Shown piece after piece: positions 38,201-47,299 of a DNA stretch of 64,000 bases. Positions within the stretch are counted from its first letter, which is position 1, and the number at the start of each line of letters is the position of its first letter. The stretch covers positions 191,807-255,806 of the forward strand of contig JBDIVM010000007.1 of assembly GCA_039805905.1 (NCBI GenBank), read 5' to 3'. The position numbers and the translations under genes were made by a program. A model generated the notes under the pieces. That model was not told where the DNA came from and did no database searches. It worked only from the letters and a program-made list of their open reading frames with translations. Source of the stretch: Thermohalobaculum sp039805905 (lineage in GTDB: Bacteria > Pseudomonadota > Alphaproteobacteria > Rhodobacterales > Rhodobacteraceae).

Positions 38201-38595
38201 GCCGATGGCTGCGACCCGCGCATCCGGTCGACGCTCCAGGCGCCGCCGCCGGCCGCCGCGATGTAGAGGAACACGAAGCTGTAGAGCGCCGCGAGCTCAC
38301 CGCCGTTCAGGATCGGGTAGAAGCCCTGCGGCGCGTGGACGGTGAAATAGGCCACTGCGGTCATGCCGGAGAGGATGAAGGCCGCCGGCCGGGTAAAGAG
38401 GCCGATCACCACGAGCACGCCGCCGACGAGCTCGATCACGCCGGCCGCTCCGCCCATGGTGAAGGGCGAGGCGCCGGTCATCTGGGTCGCCGGCAGGCCG
38501 ATATACTTGGTGGTGCCGTGCTGCAGGACGAGGAGCCCAGACATGATGCGCAGGACACTGAGGAGTTGCGGCGTGTAGGGCTTCAGGAAGGTCAT
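38197..38595 (-). CDS. DoxX-family membrane protein
   Basis: A 132-residue inner-membrane protein with four helices. It has the DoxX hallmarks: QHGTTKYIG near the start, MGGAAGVIELVGGVLVVIGLFTRPAAF in the middle and FLYIAAAGGGAWSVD at the end. Family members sit in the membrane and are linked to quinone or thiosulfate oxidation and redox stress, but a general function is unproved. The ATG at 38595 follows a GGAG site; the upstream in-frame reading is not membrane-like. It lies 148 bp downstream of the carbamoylase gene on the same strand. Confidence 0.8.
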   Translation of the reverse strand: MTFLKPYTPQLLSVLRIMSGLLVLQHGTTKYIGLPATQMTGASPFTMGGAAGVIELVGGVLVVIGLFTRPAAFILSGMTAVAYFTVHAPQGFYPILNGGELAALYSFVFLYIAAAGGGAWSVDRMRGSQPSA

Positions 38596-38728
38596 CGGGT
38601 GTCTCCGGTCTGGCGGTTGGCACGGGTCTCGACCCTGGTAATCTGTCTCATTCCGCCGGCCCGGAACAGGGCGATCACGGCCCTGTGAAGTCCGGGAGCG
38701 GCGCTGGGCCTCGACCATTGCCCGCGCC

Positions 38729-38971
38729 GGCGGCGCATCCGGGTCAGAGCGGCTCGCCCACCCCCTTCCGCTCGACGATCAGCCGGTAGCATTCCGGGCG
38801 GCGGTACTGCTCGAAATTGAAGAACCGCTTGTAGGCGTCGCAGAGGGCGAGGTCGGCCCTGCAGGGCACCAGCTCGTCGCCGAGCGTGGTGCCGATCGCC
38901 ACCAGCTCGCCCGAGGGCGCGATCACGCAGGAAGCGCCCATCATGTCGCAGCCGCCCTCGCGCCCGGCCTT
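38729..38971. repeat. Second copy of a ~244-bp direct repeat (3' end of carbamoylase gene)
   Basis: This segment is the 3' end of the intact carbamoylase gene and its downstream flank. It matches 35028-35271 in the same orientation. The two copies bracket the asparagine synthetase, sulfotransferase and DoxX genes. Differences include a one-base indel and scattered substitutions, so the duplication is not recent. Confidence 0.75.
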
Positions 38972-39664
38972 GGCGGCAGCGACGATCCAGGTGCCGTTCT
39001 GGTAGGCCGCAGCCTGCATCGGGACGAGATGGTGGAAGGTCCTGAGCGCGTTCTGCTCGGGCGTGTCGGGGAGCTGGGCCGGCGAGTTGTAGCCGAGGCA
39101 GACCAGCTCCACGCCCTGCAGTCCGAGCACGCGGTAAGGTTCCGGCCAGCGGCGGTCGTTGCAGATCAGCATGCCCGCCTTCCCGCCGAAGGCGCGGAAC
39201 ACCGGAAAGCCGAGATCGCCGTCCTCGAAATACCAGGGCTCGAGGTGCTGGAGCTTCAGCGCGGGGTCGTAGACCGGGTTCCCGGGAAGATGCACCTTGC
39301 GATACTTGCCGACGATCCGGCCGTCCTCGACCAGGATCGCGCTGTTGTAGCGGTGGCCGTCGGGGGTCTCCTCGCAATAGCCGAGATAGAAGCCGACCTT
39401 GTGCCGCGCCGACGCGTCGAACAGGGGCTGCGTCTCCGGCCCCGGCATCTCGCGCTCGAAGAAGCCGGCCACCTCGGCCTCGTCGTCGATCTGCCAGCGC
39501 GGGAAGAATGTGGTCAGCGCCATCTCGGGGAAGACCACGAGCCTGCAGCCCATCGCGGCGGCGTCCCGGAGCAGCGCCAGCATGCGGGCGACGACCGAGG
39601 CGCGGGGCTCGGTGCGCTCGATCGGTCCGAGCTGGGCGGCGGCGAGCATCAGCGGCCTCGACAT
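38744..39664 (-). CDS. N-carbamoyl-D-amino acid hydrolase-like nitrilase-superfamily enzyme
   Basis: A 306-residue carbon-nitrogen hydrolase, very like Agrobacterium-type D-carbamoylases over its length. The catalytic triad is Glu47 (FPEMALTTFFPRW), Lys123 (KYRKVHLPG) and Cys168 (LICNDRRWPE). It hydrolyses N-carbamoyl amino acids or related ureido compounds to the amine, CO2 and ammonia in the cytoplasm. The ATG at 39664 (MSRPLML) gives the normal length. It is divergent from a PLP aminotransferase 58 bp away. A degenerate copy of its 3' end exists at 35.0-35.3 kb. Stereospecificity cannot be read here. Confidence 0.85.
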   Translation of the reverse strand: MSRPLMLAAAQLGPIERTEPRASVVARMLALLRDAAAMGCRLVVFPEMALTTFFPRWQIDDEAEVAGFFEREMPGPETQPLFDASARHKVGFYLGYCEETPDGHRYNSAILVEDGRIVGKYRKVHLPGNPVYDPALKLQHLEPWYFEDGDLGFPVFRAFGGKAGMLICNDRRWPEPYRVLGLQGVELVCLGYNSPAQLPDTPEQNALRTFHHLVPMQAAAYQNGTWIVAAAKAGREGGCDMMGASCVIAPSGELVAIGTTLGDELVPCRADLALCDAYKRFFNFEQYRRPECYRLIVERKGVGEPL

Positions 39665-39722
39665 GGACACACCTTTCGGGTTTGGCTGGGGCGCTGGGAC
39701 GGCGGCGCCGGGAGCGGGGATC

Positions 39723-41087
39723 ATGGCCACGGAAACGCGGATCGAACAAGCCTATCGTGCACGGACGAAGCGTTCGGAGGCGCTGCACGCCGAGGCGCTG
39801 GCGGTGCTGCCCTCGGGCATCAGCCATGACAGCCGTCACCTGCCGCCCTACGGCATCTATGCCGAGCGCGCGGAGGGGCCGCGCAAGTGGGACGCCGATG
39901 GCAACGAGTATGTCGATTATTTCGGCGGGCATGGGGCGCTGCTGCTGGGCCACGGCCACCCGGAGGTGCTGGCGGCGACGCAGGCGGCGTTGGCGCGCGG
40001 GACGCATTTCGCCGCGAATCATGCGGGCGAGATCGCTTGGGCGCAGCAGATCGTCGGGATGGTGCCGGGCGCCGGCAAGGTGCGGTTCACCTCCTCCGGC
40101 ACCGAGGCGACGCTGATGTGCCTGCGCCTCGCGCGCGCCGCCACGGGCAAGCGCAAGGTGCTGCGGTTCCGGCACAATTTCCACGGCTGGCACGACGACA
40201 TGACCACGGGCTACGCCTCGCATTTCGACGGCACCGCGCCGCGGGGCGTACCCGAGGCGGTCGCGGCGAACACGGTGCTGGTGGACAACGGCGACCTCGC
40301 GGGGCTCAGGGCGGCGATCGCGGGGGACCGCGACATCGCCTGCGTGATCCTCGAGCCGCTGGGGGCGGCGACCGGTCAGCTGCCGGTGGCGACGGAGTTT
40401 CTCGCCGCGCTGCGGCAGGAGACCGAGAAGGCCGGGATCCTGCTGGTCTTCGACGAGGTGATCACCGGATTCCGGGTTGCGCCGGGCGGCGTGCAGGCGG
40501 CGACGGGGGTGGTGCCGGACCTGACCTCGATGGCGAAGATCGTGGCCGGGGGCATGCCCGGCGGTGCGGTCGGCGGGCGGGCCGACCTCATGGACCAGCT
40601 CGATTTCGCCGCCGCCGCGCGGACCAATTCCGAGAAGATCTACCACCCCGGCACCTTCAACGCGAACCCGGTCTCGGCCGCGGCGGGGCTGGCGGCGCTC
40701 AGGATCATCGCCGGCACCGACGCCTGCGCGCGGGCCGAAGCGGCAGCGGCGGAGCTCAGGCGGGGCATGAACGCGGCGCTGAAGCGGGCCGGGATCGGCT
40801 GGGCGGTCTATGGCCGGGGCTCGGCGCTCCACACCTTCCTGAACCCGGCGGGCCGCGTGCTCGATCCGGAGCGGTTCGACCCCGCCGAAGTGCCCGCCGC
40901 CGAACTGAAGGCGCGGCCCGGCGAGGTGGTTCGGCTGCTGAGACTCGCCATGCTGGTGAACGGGGTCGACATCGCGGGCTGGCCCGGCGGCCTGGTCTCG
41001 GCGGTGCACGGGGAGCGCGAGATCGAGGAAACGCTCGCTGCCTGGGGCGAGAGCCTGGCGATGCTCCGGGCGGAAGGGGCGGCCTGA
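39723..41087 (+). CDS. Class-III PLP aminotransferase, GSA-aminomutase-like
   Basis: A 454-residue fold-type-I PLP enzyme. The cofactor pocket has SSGTEAT near 124-130, Asp244 in VFDEVITGFR and Lys272 in SMAKIVAGGMPGGAVGG, the residue expected to form the Schiff base. The sequence is closest in feel to glutamate-1-semialdehyde aminomutase and related omega-aminotransferases, but it is not near heme genes, so hemL is not assigned. The ATG at 39723 follows GGGAGCGGGGATC. Divergence from the carbamoylase suggests a shared amino-acid or hydantoin/ureido catabolic theme. Confidence 0.82.
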   Translation: MATETRIEQAYRARTKRSEALHAEALAVLPSGISHDSRHLPPYGIYAERAEGPRKWDADGNEYVDYFGGHGALLLGHGHPEVLAATQAALARGTHFAANHAGEIAWAQQIVGMVPGAGKVRFTSSGTEATLMCLRLARAATGKRKVLRFRHNFHGWHDDMTTGYASHFDGTAPRGVPEAVAANTVLVDNGDLAGLRAAIAGDRDIACVILEPLGAATGQLPVATEFLAALRQETEKAGILLVFDEVITGFRVAPGGVQAATGVVPDLTSMAKIVAGGMPGGAVGGRADLMDQLDFAAAARTNSEKIYHPGTFNANPVSAAAGLAALRIIAGTDACARAEAAAAELRRGMNAALKRAGIGWAVYGRGSALHTFLNPAGRVLDPERFDPAEVPAAELKARPGEVVRLLRLAMLVNGVDIAGWPGGLVSAVHGEREIEETLAAWGESLAMLRAEGAA

Positions 41088-41100
41088 GCCGGCGCGCCCC

Positions 41101-41898
41101 TCAGCCGTTGCCGAGGTTGTGCGGCTGGGCCATGCCGATGGCGTGGTAGCCGCTGTCGACGAAGATGATGTCGCCGGTGCTCGACGCGCCGAGATCGGAG
41201 AGCAGATAGACCGCTGCCCCGCCGACATGCTCGAGCGCGGCGTTGCGCCGGAGCGGCGCGTTGTCCTCGCAGGCCTTGAACACCTTGCGCGCGCCCCCGA
41301 TGGCCGAGCCCGCCAGCGTCCGCATCGGGCCGGGGCTGATCGCGTTCACCCGCACGCCCTGCGGCCCGAGGTCGTTGGCGAGGTAGCGCACGCTCGCCTC
41401 GAGTGCCGCCTTGGCGACGCCCATGACGTTGTAGTTCGGCATGACCCGCTGCGAGCCGAGATAGGTCAGCGTCACGATTGACCCGCCTGCCGGCATCAGC
41501 TCTGCCGCCCGCCGCGTCACATCGACGAAGGAGAAGCAGGAGATGTCCATCGTGTTCAGGAAGTTGGCGCGGCTGGTGTCCGCATAGCGCCCGGTCAGTT
41601 CGGCCTTGTCGGAATAGGCGATCGCATGGACCAGGAAGTCCATGCTGCCCCACTCCTCCCGCAGCGCCGCGAAGACCCGGTCGAGACTGGCCGCGTCCTG
41701 CACGTCGGCGTTCAGGATGATCGAGGCGCCCACGCTCTCGGCCAGCGGGCGCACCCGGCGCTCGAACGCCTCGCCCTGGTAGGTGAAGGCCAGCCCCGCG
41801 CCCTGCGCCGCCAGCGCCTGGGCGATGCCCCAGGCGATGGAATGGTGATTGGCGACCCCCATGATCAGGCCGCGCTTGCCCTGCATGATGGCGGTCAT
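41101..41898 (-). CDS. fabI: Enoyl-ACP reductase (NADH)
   Basis: A 265-residue short-chain dehydrogenase-fold enzyme that reduces enoyl-ACP in the last step of each fatty-acid elongation cycle. Active-site residues Tyr146, Tyr156 and Lys163 (LTYLGSQR, NYNVMGVAK) and the NADH loop GVANHHSIAWGIA are present. Length is normal. It follows fabB by 10 bp and is the last gene of fabA-fabB-fabI. The protein is the target of triclosan-type inhibitors in other bacteria. The ATG at 41898 begins MTAIMQGKRG. Confidence 0.95.
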   Translation of the reverse strand: MTAIMQGKRGLIMGVANHHSIAWGIAQALAAQGAGLAFTYQGEAFERRVRPLAESVGASIILNADVQDAASLDRVFAALREEWGSMDFLVHAIAYSDKAELTGRYADTSRANFLNTMDISCFSFVDVTRRAAELMPAGGSIVTLTYLGSQRVMPNYNVMGVAKAALEASVRYLANDLGPQGVRVNAISPGPMRTLAGSAIGGARKVFKACEDNAPLRRNAALEHVGGAAVYLLSDLGASSTGDIIFVDSGYHAIGMAQPHNLGNG

Positions 41899-41908
41899 GA
41901 CGCGGTCC

Positions 41909-43132
41909 TCATCCGTGGTACCGGCTGAGGGCCAGGGTGCAGTTGGTGCCGCCGAAGCCGAAGCTGTTCGAGATCACGGTATCGAGGCCGGCGCGGTCCT
42001 GGAGCGCGGTGACGATCGGCGCGCCTTCGAACTCGGGATCGAGGGTCTCGACATTGGCGCTGGCGGCGATGAAGTCGCCCTGCAGCATCAGCAGGCAGTA
42101 GATCGCCTCCTGCACGCCGGTCGCGCCGAGGCTGTGGCCGGTCAGAGACTTGGTCGAGGAGAACCGCGGCGGGTTCGGGCCGAACACCTCGCGGATGGCC
42201 GCGACCTCCTTCTGGTCGCCGATCGGGGTCGAGGTGCCGTGGGTGTTGATGTAGTCGACCTTGCGCTCGCCCAGCGTCGCGATCGCCCGACGCATGCAGC
42301 GCACGGCGCCCTCGCCCGAGGGCTGCACCATGTCGAACCCGTCCGAGGTGGCGCCGTAGCCGGTGATCTCGCCGTAGATGCGGGCACCGCGGGCCTTCGC
42401 CCGCTCGAGTTCCTCGAGCACCACCACCCCCGCGCCGCCGGCGATGACGAAGCCGTCGCGGTCCTTGTCATAGGCGCGCGAGGCGCGGGACGGGCTGTCG
42501 TTGAAACCCGACGACATTGCCCCCATGGCATCGAACAGGCAGCTCATCGTCCAGTCCAGTTCCTCGCCACCGCCGGCGAAGACGATGTCCTGCTTGCCCC
42601 ACTGGATCTGCTCGACGCCATTGCCGATGCAGTGCGCCGAGGTGGAGCAGGCCGAGGTGATCGAGTAGTTGACACCCTTGATCCGGAATGGGGTGGCGAG
42701 CGTCGCCGAGTTTGTGGACGACATGGTCTTCGGGACGGCGAAGGGGCCGATCCGGCGCGGGCCGCCCTTGGCGAGCACGGTCTGGTGCGCCTCGAAGAGC
42801 GTTCTGGTCGAGGGGCCGCCCGAGCCCATCACGAGCCCGGTGCGCTCGTTCGACACCTCGTTCTCGCCAAGCCCGGAATCGGCGATCGCCTGCTTCATGG
42901 CGATGAAGTTCCAGGCGGCGCCGTCGCCCATGAAGCGACGCACGCGCTTGTCGACATGGGCCTCGATGTCGGCTTTCGGCTTGCCGTGGACCTGGCTCCG
43001 GAATCCGCGTTCGGCATATTCGGGTGCGAAGACGATGCCCGAGCGGCCCTCGCGCAGCGAGGCGGTGACCTCCTGCGCGTCCGAGCCGATGGACGAGACG
43101 ATCCCGATTCCGGTCACAACCACTCGGCGCAT
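41909..43132 (-). CDS. fabB: 3-oxoacyl-ACP synthase I
   Basis: A 407-residue condensing enzyme (KAS I) elongating acyl-ACP with malonyl-ACP and needed for unsaturated fatty acids. The catalytic Cys162 sits in ITSACSTSAHC, with the two histidines in NTHGTSTPIGD and SLTGHSLGATG and Lys in STKSLTGH. The start at 43132 gives MRRVVVTGIG, the family's usual first strand. It lies between fabA (61 bp upstream) and fabI (10 bp downstream). The fabA-fabB pair is the classical anaerobic route to unsaturated acids. Confidence 0.95.
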   Translation of the reverse strand: MRRVVVTGIGIVSSIGSDAQEVTASLREGRSGIVFAPEYAERGFRSQVHGKPKADIEAHVDKRVRRFMGDGAAWNFIAMKQAIADSGLGENEVSNERTGLVMGSGGPSTRTLFEAHQTVLAKGGPRRIGPFAVPKTMSSTNSATLATPFRIKGVNYSITSACSTSAHCIGNGVEQIQWGKQDIVFAGGGEELDWTMSCLFDAMGAMSSGFNDSPSRASRAYDKDRDGFVIAGGAGVVVLEELERAKARGARIYGEITGYGATSDGFDMVQPSGEGAVRCMRRAIATLGERKVDYINTHGTSTPIGDQKEVAAIREVFGPNPPRFSSTKSLTGHSLGATGVQEAIYCLLMLQGDFIAASANVETLDPEFEGAPIVTALQDRAGLDTVISNSFGFGGTNCTLALSRYHG

Positions 43133-43193
43133 CTTTGAACTCCAGTCTGGCACTGGGCCTGCAGCCCTGCCTGTTGAACCGGGTGGCCGCCCG

Positions 43194-43697
43194 CTAGGTG
43201 AACAGGCCGACCCGCATGTCCTTGGTGACGTAGATCACCTCGCCGTCCAGTTCCATGATCCCGTCGGCGATGGCCATCTTCAGCCTGCGGTCGACCACCC
43301 GCTTGAGATTGACGGTGTAGCGGATCAGCCTTCCGGCGGGCGTCACCATGCCGCTGAACTTGACCTCGCCGACGCCGAGCGCGCGGCCGCGCCCCGGCAG
43401 GCCGAGCCAGCCAAGGAAGAAGCCGGTGAGCTGCCAGAGTGCGTCGAGGCCGAGGCAGCCCGGCATCACCGGGTCGCCGATGAAGTGGCACTTGAAGAAC
43501 CAGAGGTCGGGCTTGATGTCCATCTCGGCGACGACCTGGCCCTTGCCCTCTGTTCCGCCGGTGGCGGTGATCGAGGTGATCCGGTCGACCATCAGCATCG
43601 GAGGCGCCGGGAGCTGCGCGTTGCCGGAGCCGAACAGTTCGCCCCGTGCGCAGGCCATCAGCCCTTCATAGTCGTAGCTGTGTGCCCGCTCGGTCAT
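43194..43697 (-). CDS. fabA: 3-hydroxydecanoyl-ACP dehydratase/isomerase
   Basis: A 167-residue hot-dog-fold enzyme that dehydrates 3-hydroxydecanoyl-ACP and isomerises the trans-2 product to cis-3, the branch point for unsaturated fatty acids. Catalytic His71 and Asp85 appear in FFKCHFIGDPVMPGCLGLDALWQL's segment. A GGGGAGGGA ribosome site precedes the ATG at 43697. First gene of the fabA-fabB-fabI operon. It is divergent from the Irr-type regulator with a 129-bp shared promoter region, an arrangement common in Rhodobacterales and Rhizobiales. Confidence 0.95.
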   Translation of the reverse strand: MTERAHSYDYEGLMACARGELFGSGNAQLPAPPMLMVDRITSITATGGTEGKGQVVAEMDIKPDLWFFKCHFIGDPVMPGCLGLDALWQLTGFFLGWLGLPGRGRALGVGEVKFSGMVTPAGRLIRYTVNLKRVVDRRLKMAIADGIMELDGEVIYVTKDMRVGLFT

Positions 43698-43826
43698 CAG
43701 CCTTGTCCCTCCCCGGCGAAATAATTGCGTTCCCTAGCACTCCGCTGCGGCCGCAGACAAGCCGCTCGGGATGCGCTCGGCAGCTTTGCTCTGGCGACTG
43801 GCGGAAAAAAGCGGTACGAACGGCAG

Positions 43827-44300
43827 ATGACGATGCGGGGCGGAATGACCGGGGAGCTTTCGGGCGCTTGCGGCGCGGTCATGGCTGACCGAGCGGCACG
43901 CTGGCTTGCGTCCGGCGGTCTCAGGCTGACCCGGCAGCGGATCGCACTTGCGAAGCTGCTGATCGGAGACGGGCACAACCGGCATGTGACCGCCGAGAGC
44001 CTCTATGCGGCGACGATCGCTGCCGGCGAGCGCGTGGCGCTGGCAACGGTCTACAACACGCTGCGCAGCTTCACCGAAGCCGGGCTGATGACCGAGATCA
44101 TGGTCGGCGGCACGCGCAGCTATTTCGATACCGATGTCTCCGAGCATGCCCATTTCTACTGGGAGGACGAGGACCGGCTGACCGACGCGCCGAGCGGCTC
44201 GCTGGCCTTCGAAAGCCTGCCCGAGCCGCCCGAGGGCGCCGGCATCGCGCGGGTCGAGGTGGTGATCCGGCTCCGCCGGGACGTCCCGCCTGTCAGGTGA
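43827..44300 (+). CDS. irr: Irr/Fur-family iron-responsive regulator
   Basis: A 157-residue Fur-superfamily repressor or activator. The winged helix is ASGGLRLTRQRIALAKLLI through VALATVYNTLRSFTEAGLM, and the dimer part holds the HxH pair His107/His109 (SEHAHFYWEDED). The overall size and divergence from fabA are those of alphaproteobacterial Irr, which senses heme status; the symbol is therefore by family and context. No N-terminal heme regulatory motif is visible. The start at 43827 is the first ATG after the promoter region; 43845 is a close alternative. Its end overlaps kynU by eight bases. Confidence 0.78.
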   Translation: MTMRGGMTGELSGACGAVMADRAARWLASGGLRLTRQRIALAKLLIGDGHNRHVTAESLYAATIAAGERVALATVYNTLRSFTEAGLMTEIMVGGTRSYFDTDVSEHAHFYWEDEDRLTDAPSGSLAFESLPEPPEGAGIARVEVVIRLRRDVPPVR

Positions 44301-45564
44301 CCGCCTGGCGGTTGAGGAACCGTTCGTCGCGCCAGCTCTGCTCCGCCAGGATCCTTTCCAGCCGCCGCGCCGCCGCGCAGGCGTCGGCAAAGCGGATGTA
44401 GAGCGGCGCGAAACCGAAGCGCAGGATGTCAGGCGCCCGGAAATCCCCGATCACGCCGTGGGCGATCAGCGCCTGCATCACCGGATAGGCCTCGGAGAAG
44501 CGCAGCGCCACCTGACTGCCACGCCGCTCCGCCTCGGGCGGGCTCGCGAGCGTGATCCCGAAGCGTCCGCAGCGCTGCTGCGCCAGCTCGATGAAGAACC
44601 CGGTCAGCGCCATCGACTTCCGTCGCAGCGCCGCCATGTCGACGCGCGCGAGGATCTCGAGCGAGGGCGCGAGTGCCCGGAACGACAGCACCGGCTGGGT
44701 GCCGCAGAGGAACTTGCGGATGCCGGGCTCGGGCCGGTAGCCGGCCTCGAACGCAAAGGGCGCGGCATGGCCCCACCAGCCCGACAGCGGCTGGCGCACC
44801 GCGCCGAGATGGCGCGCGGCACAGAAGACGAAGCCTGGCGCGCCGGGGCCGCCGTTCAGGTACTTGTAGGTGCAGCCGACCGCCATGTCGGCGCCCGAGC
44901 GGGCGAGCTCGACCGGCATCGCGCCGGCCGAATGGCAGAGATCCCAGACGATCAGCGCGCCCGCGGCATGGGCGGCGCGTGTCAGCTCATCCATGTCGCG
45001 GATCGCACCGGTGCGGTAGTCGACATGGTTCGCCAGCACGACCGCGGTGTCGGGACCGATGAGATCCTCGATGCGGGCCGCGTCGCGCCCTTCGAGCAGC
45101 AGCCGTGCGCCCGGCGCGGTGGCGGCGACGCCCTCGGCGATGTAGCGGTCGGTGTGGAAGCCGCCTGCCTCGGCGACGATGACGTGACGGCCGGGGTTCA
45201 GCCCGAGGGCTGCGTGCAATGTCTTGAAGATGTTGACCGAGACGGTGTCGCAGACCACCACCTCGCCCGGCCCGACGCCGATCAGGGGGGCGAGAAGGTC
45301 GCCGCAGGCGACGGGAAGCTCCCACCAGCCGGCCTCGTTCCAGCTCCGGATCAGCCCCTCGCCCCATTCGCCGCGCGCCGCCGCCTCGACCGCGGCGAAG
45401 GCGGCCCTGGGCGCGGCCCCCAGCGAGTTGCCGTCGAGATAGATCACGCCAAGGGGGAGGTGGAATTCGGCGCGCACCGGCGCCAGCGGATCGGCGGCAT
45501 CGAGGTCCGCGGCGCGCGCCTCGGCCTCCGACCAGAACTCCGCCGATGCTGCATCCTGCGCCAT
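44293..45564 (-). CDS. kynU: Kynureninase
   Basis: A 423-residue PLP enzyme that cleaves kynurenine or 3-hydroxykynurenine to anthranilate (or its hydroxy form) and alanine. Landmarks include IYLDGNSLGAAP near the start, the PLP-binding Lys234 in CTYKYLNGGPGAPGF, and Asp/His in VWDLCHSAGAMPVEL. Length fits the family. No other tryptophan-degradation gene is adjacent. It is convergent with irr and followed after 90 bp by the AAA ATPase, also on the minus strand. Full length and intact. Confidence 0.92.
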   Translation of the reverse strand: MAQDAASAEFWSEAEARAADLDAADPLAPVRAEFHLPLGVIYLDGNSLGAAPRAAFAAVEAAARGEWGEGLIRSWNEAGWWELPVACGDLLAPLIGVGPGEVVVCDTVSVNIFKTLHAALGLNPGRHVIVAEAGGFHTDRYIAEGVAATAPGARLLLEGRDAARIEDLIGPDTAVVLANHVDYRTGAIRDMDELTRAAHAAGALIVWDLCHSAGAMPVELARSGADMAVGCTYKYLNGGPGAPGFVFCAARHLGAVRQPLSGWWGHAAPFAFEAGYRPEPGIRKFLCGTQPVLSFRALAPSLEILARVDMAALRRKSMALTGFFIELAQQRCGRFGITLASPPEAERRGSQVALRFSEAYPVMQALIAHGVIGDFRAPDILRFGFAPLYIRFADACAAARRLERILAEQSWRDERFLNRQAVT

Positions 45565-45656
45565 GGGCCGAGCCTAGCGCATCGGCAGGGTCGGGGGAAA
45601 GCGAAGAGGCGGAGGCGTCTCTGCCCCCGCCTCCCGCACTGTTCCGCCGCCCGGTC

Positions 45657-46976
45657 TCAGTCCTTGGAGAACAGGTTGATCCAGGCACGCTTCAGGAAAT
45701 CCTTCCTGAGTTCCGGCTTCACACCCTCATAGGTGCAGATCGAGATGGTCTGCTCGATCAGGAACTTCGGATGGAAGGCATGGAGCTGCGCGCCCGGCTG
45801 GTTCGGATAGAGCTCGAGCAGGATGTAGGCGAGGATGTCCTCGGACAGATCCAGACCGTATTCGTTCGCGGCGCGGGCAAAGATCTTGATATAGAGGTCC
45901 TGGCTCGGCTGCGCCACCTCGATCTTGTAGCGCAGCCGGCGCAGCGCCGCCTCGTCGGCCAGCGTCGCCGGCGGGATGTTGGTCGAGAAGATGACCAGCG
46001 GGTCGAACGGCACGGCGAACTTGCGGCCGGTCTGCAGGGTCAGGTAGTCGACCCGGACCTCGAGCGGGATGATCAGACGGTTGATCATCTCCTGTGGCGT
46101 GTGCCGCTGGCGCCCGAAGTCGTCGACGACCAGCACGCCGCCCACGGCCTTGAGTTGCAGCGGCGCCTCGTAGACCTTGCTGGTCGGATTGAAGGCGATG
46201 TTGAGCGCATCCAGCGTCAGCTCGCCGCCCGCGATCACCGCCGGGCGTTCGCAGAGCACGAAGCGCCGGTCATAGCTGCCGGTCCGGCGCAGGCCCTGAG
46301 CCTCGTCTTCCTCGGAGTCCAGCCGGCGGTGGACGGTCGGGTCGTAGAGCGTGATGACCTGGTTGTCGACCTCGAACGCGTAGGGCAGGTAGACCTTGTC
46401 CTCATAGGCACTGGTGATGGCGACGGCGATCGACGACTTGCCGTTGCCGGCGGGCCCGTAGAGCATGATCGACTGGCCGGAATTCACCGCCGGGCCGATC
46501 TTCTCCATCAGGTCCTCGGAGAGCGTGAGCCTCGCGAAGACCTTCTCGAGCATCTGCCGGCTCAGCACCTCGCCGCGGATCGACTGCGCCTTGGCGCGGG
46601 CGACGAAGACATCGAGCGGCACCGGGCAGGCACCGGCATACTCGCTCTTGGCCATCGCCTCGAGCGCACGGGCCTTACCCAGGCCGCTCAGCGTCCAGCG
46701 CATCTCGGCGGTGAGGCTCGCGCCGCGCTGGCCGAGGGTCTCGACCAGCTTCAGTTCCTGGGCGGTGCGCAGCATCTCGTCGACGACGGCCGCCGAGAGC
46801 TTGACCACGCGGCTGATCTCGCTCGCGCGCTCGAGCCCGATCCGGTACATGACCTTGACCAGCAGGTCGATCAGGAAGCCTTCCTCCAGCCCGGTCTCGC
46901 GCATCGAGCGCGGCGGCCTGAGATTCGGGTCGAACTGGATCACCGATCCCTCTGTCGAATCACGTAGAGCAGTCAT
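45657..46976 (-). CDS. AAA-type ATPase, unknown role
   Basis: A 439-residue protein with an N-terminal helical region (1-160) and one P-loop ATPase domain: Walker A GPAGNGKSS from 174 and Walker B-like GGVLVVDDFGRQRHTP. STNIPPATLADEAALRRL fits sensor and arginine-finger elements of MoxR/AAA-like ATPases. It could be a chaperone-type ATPase or an MCP-like partner. The N-terminus (ELKLVETLGQRGASLTAEMRWTLSGLGKARA) looks like a small winged-helix fold. No obvious partner gene is coupled to it. It is divergent from an orphan 315-residue gene. Confidence 0.75.
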   Translation of the reverse strand: MTALRDSTEGSVIQFDPNLRPPRSMRETGLEEGFLIDLLVKVMYRIGLERASEISRVVKLSAAVVDEMLRTAQELKLVETLGQRGASLTAEMRWTLSGLGKARALEAMAKSEYAGACPVPLDVFVARAKAQSIRGEVLSRQMLEKVFARLTLSEDLMEKIGPAVNSGQSIMLYGPAGNGKSSIAVAITSAYEDKVYLPYAFEVDNQVITLYDPTVHRRLDSEEDEAQGLRRTGSYDRRFVLCERPAVIAGGELTLDALNIAFNPTSKVYEAPLQLKAVGGVLVVDDFGRQRHTPQEMINRLIIPLEVRVDYLTLQTGRKFAVPFDPLVIFSTNIPPATLADEAALRRLRYKIEVAQPSQDLYIKIFARAANEYGLDLSEDILAYILLELYPNQPGAQLHAFHPKFLIEQTISICTYEGVKPELRKDFLKRAWINLFSKD

Positions 46977-47299
46977 CGCATAGAACCCCGTTGGAACCCC
47001 GTTGAATCACGTCACGCCGCAGACAGCGTTCGATGCAGCTTGCGTCAGAAAAATGGCCCGACGATGGCAGCTTTCCCGATCCCGCCACAATCTGCCCAAA
47101 TCAGCGCAACCAGTTTTGCCCTTGCAACCAATTTGGTTCTCTTTCGTTACGAATCCTGGCCGTCTGCTGCAGAAAAACATCACAGATCATGGCAATACGC
47201 GCAACTATTATTTCGATATGGAGAGAATTGTCTTTCAACCTGTGGTATTTTGACTTATGGTGGTGTCGGGTATGATGTGTGCAATCAAGGGTTGTGTAA
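46977..47299. other. Divergent intergenic region, 323 bp, A+T-enriched
   Basis: Lies between the AAA ATPase and the plus-strand 315-residue gene. Near its left end the 11-base unit GAACCCCGTTG appears twice (about 46983-47004). A weak plus-strand promoter (TTGACT at 47250-47255, TATGAT at 47271-47276, 15-bp spacer) sits before the ATG at 47300. I see no gene. Confidence 0.5.
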
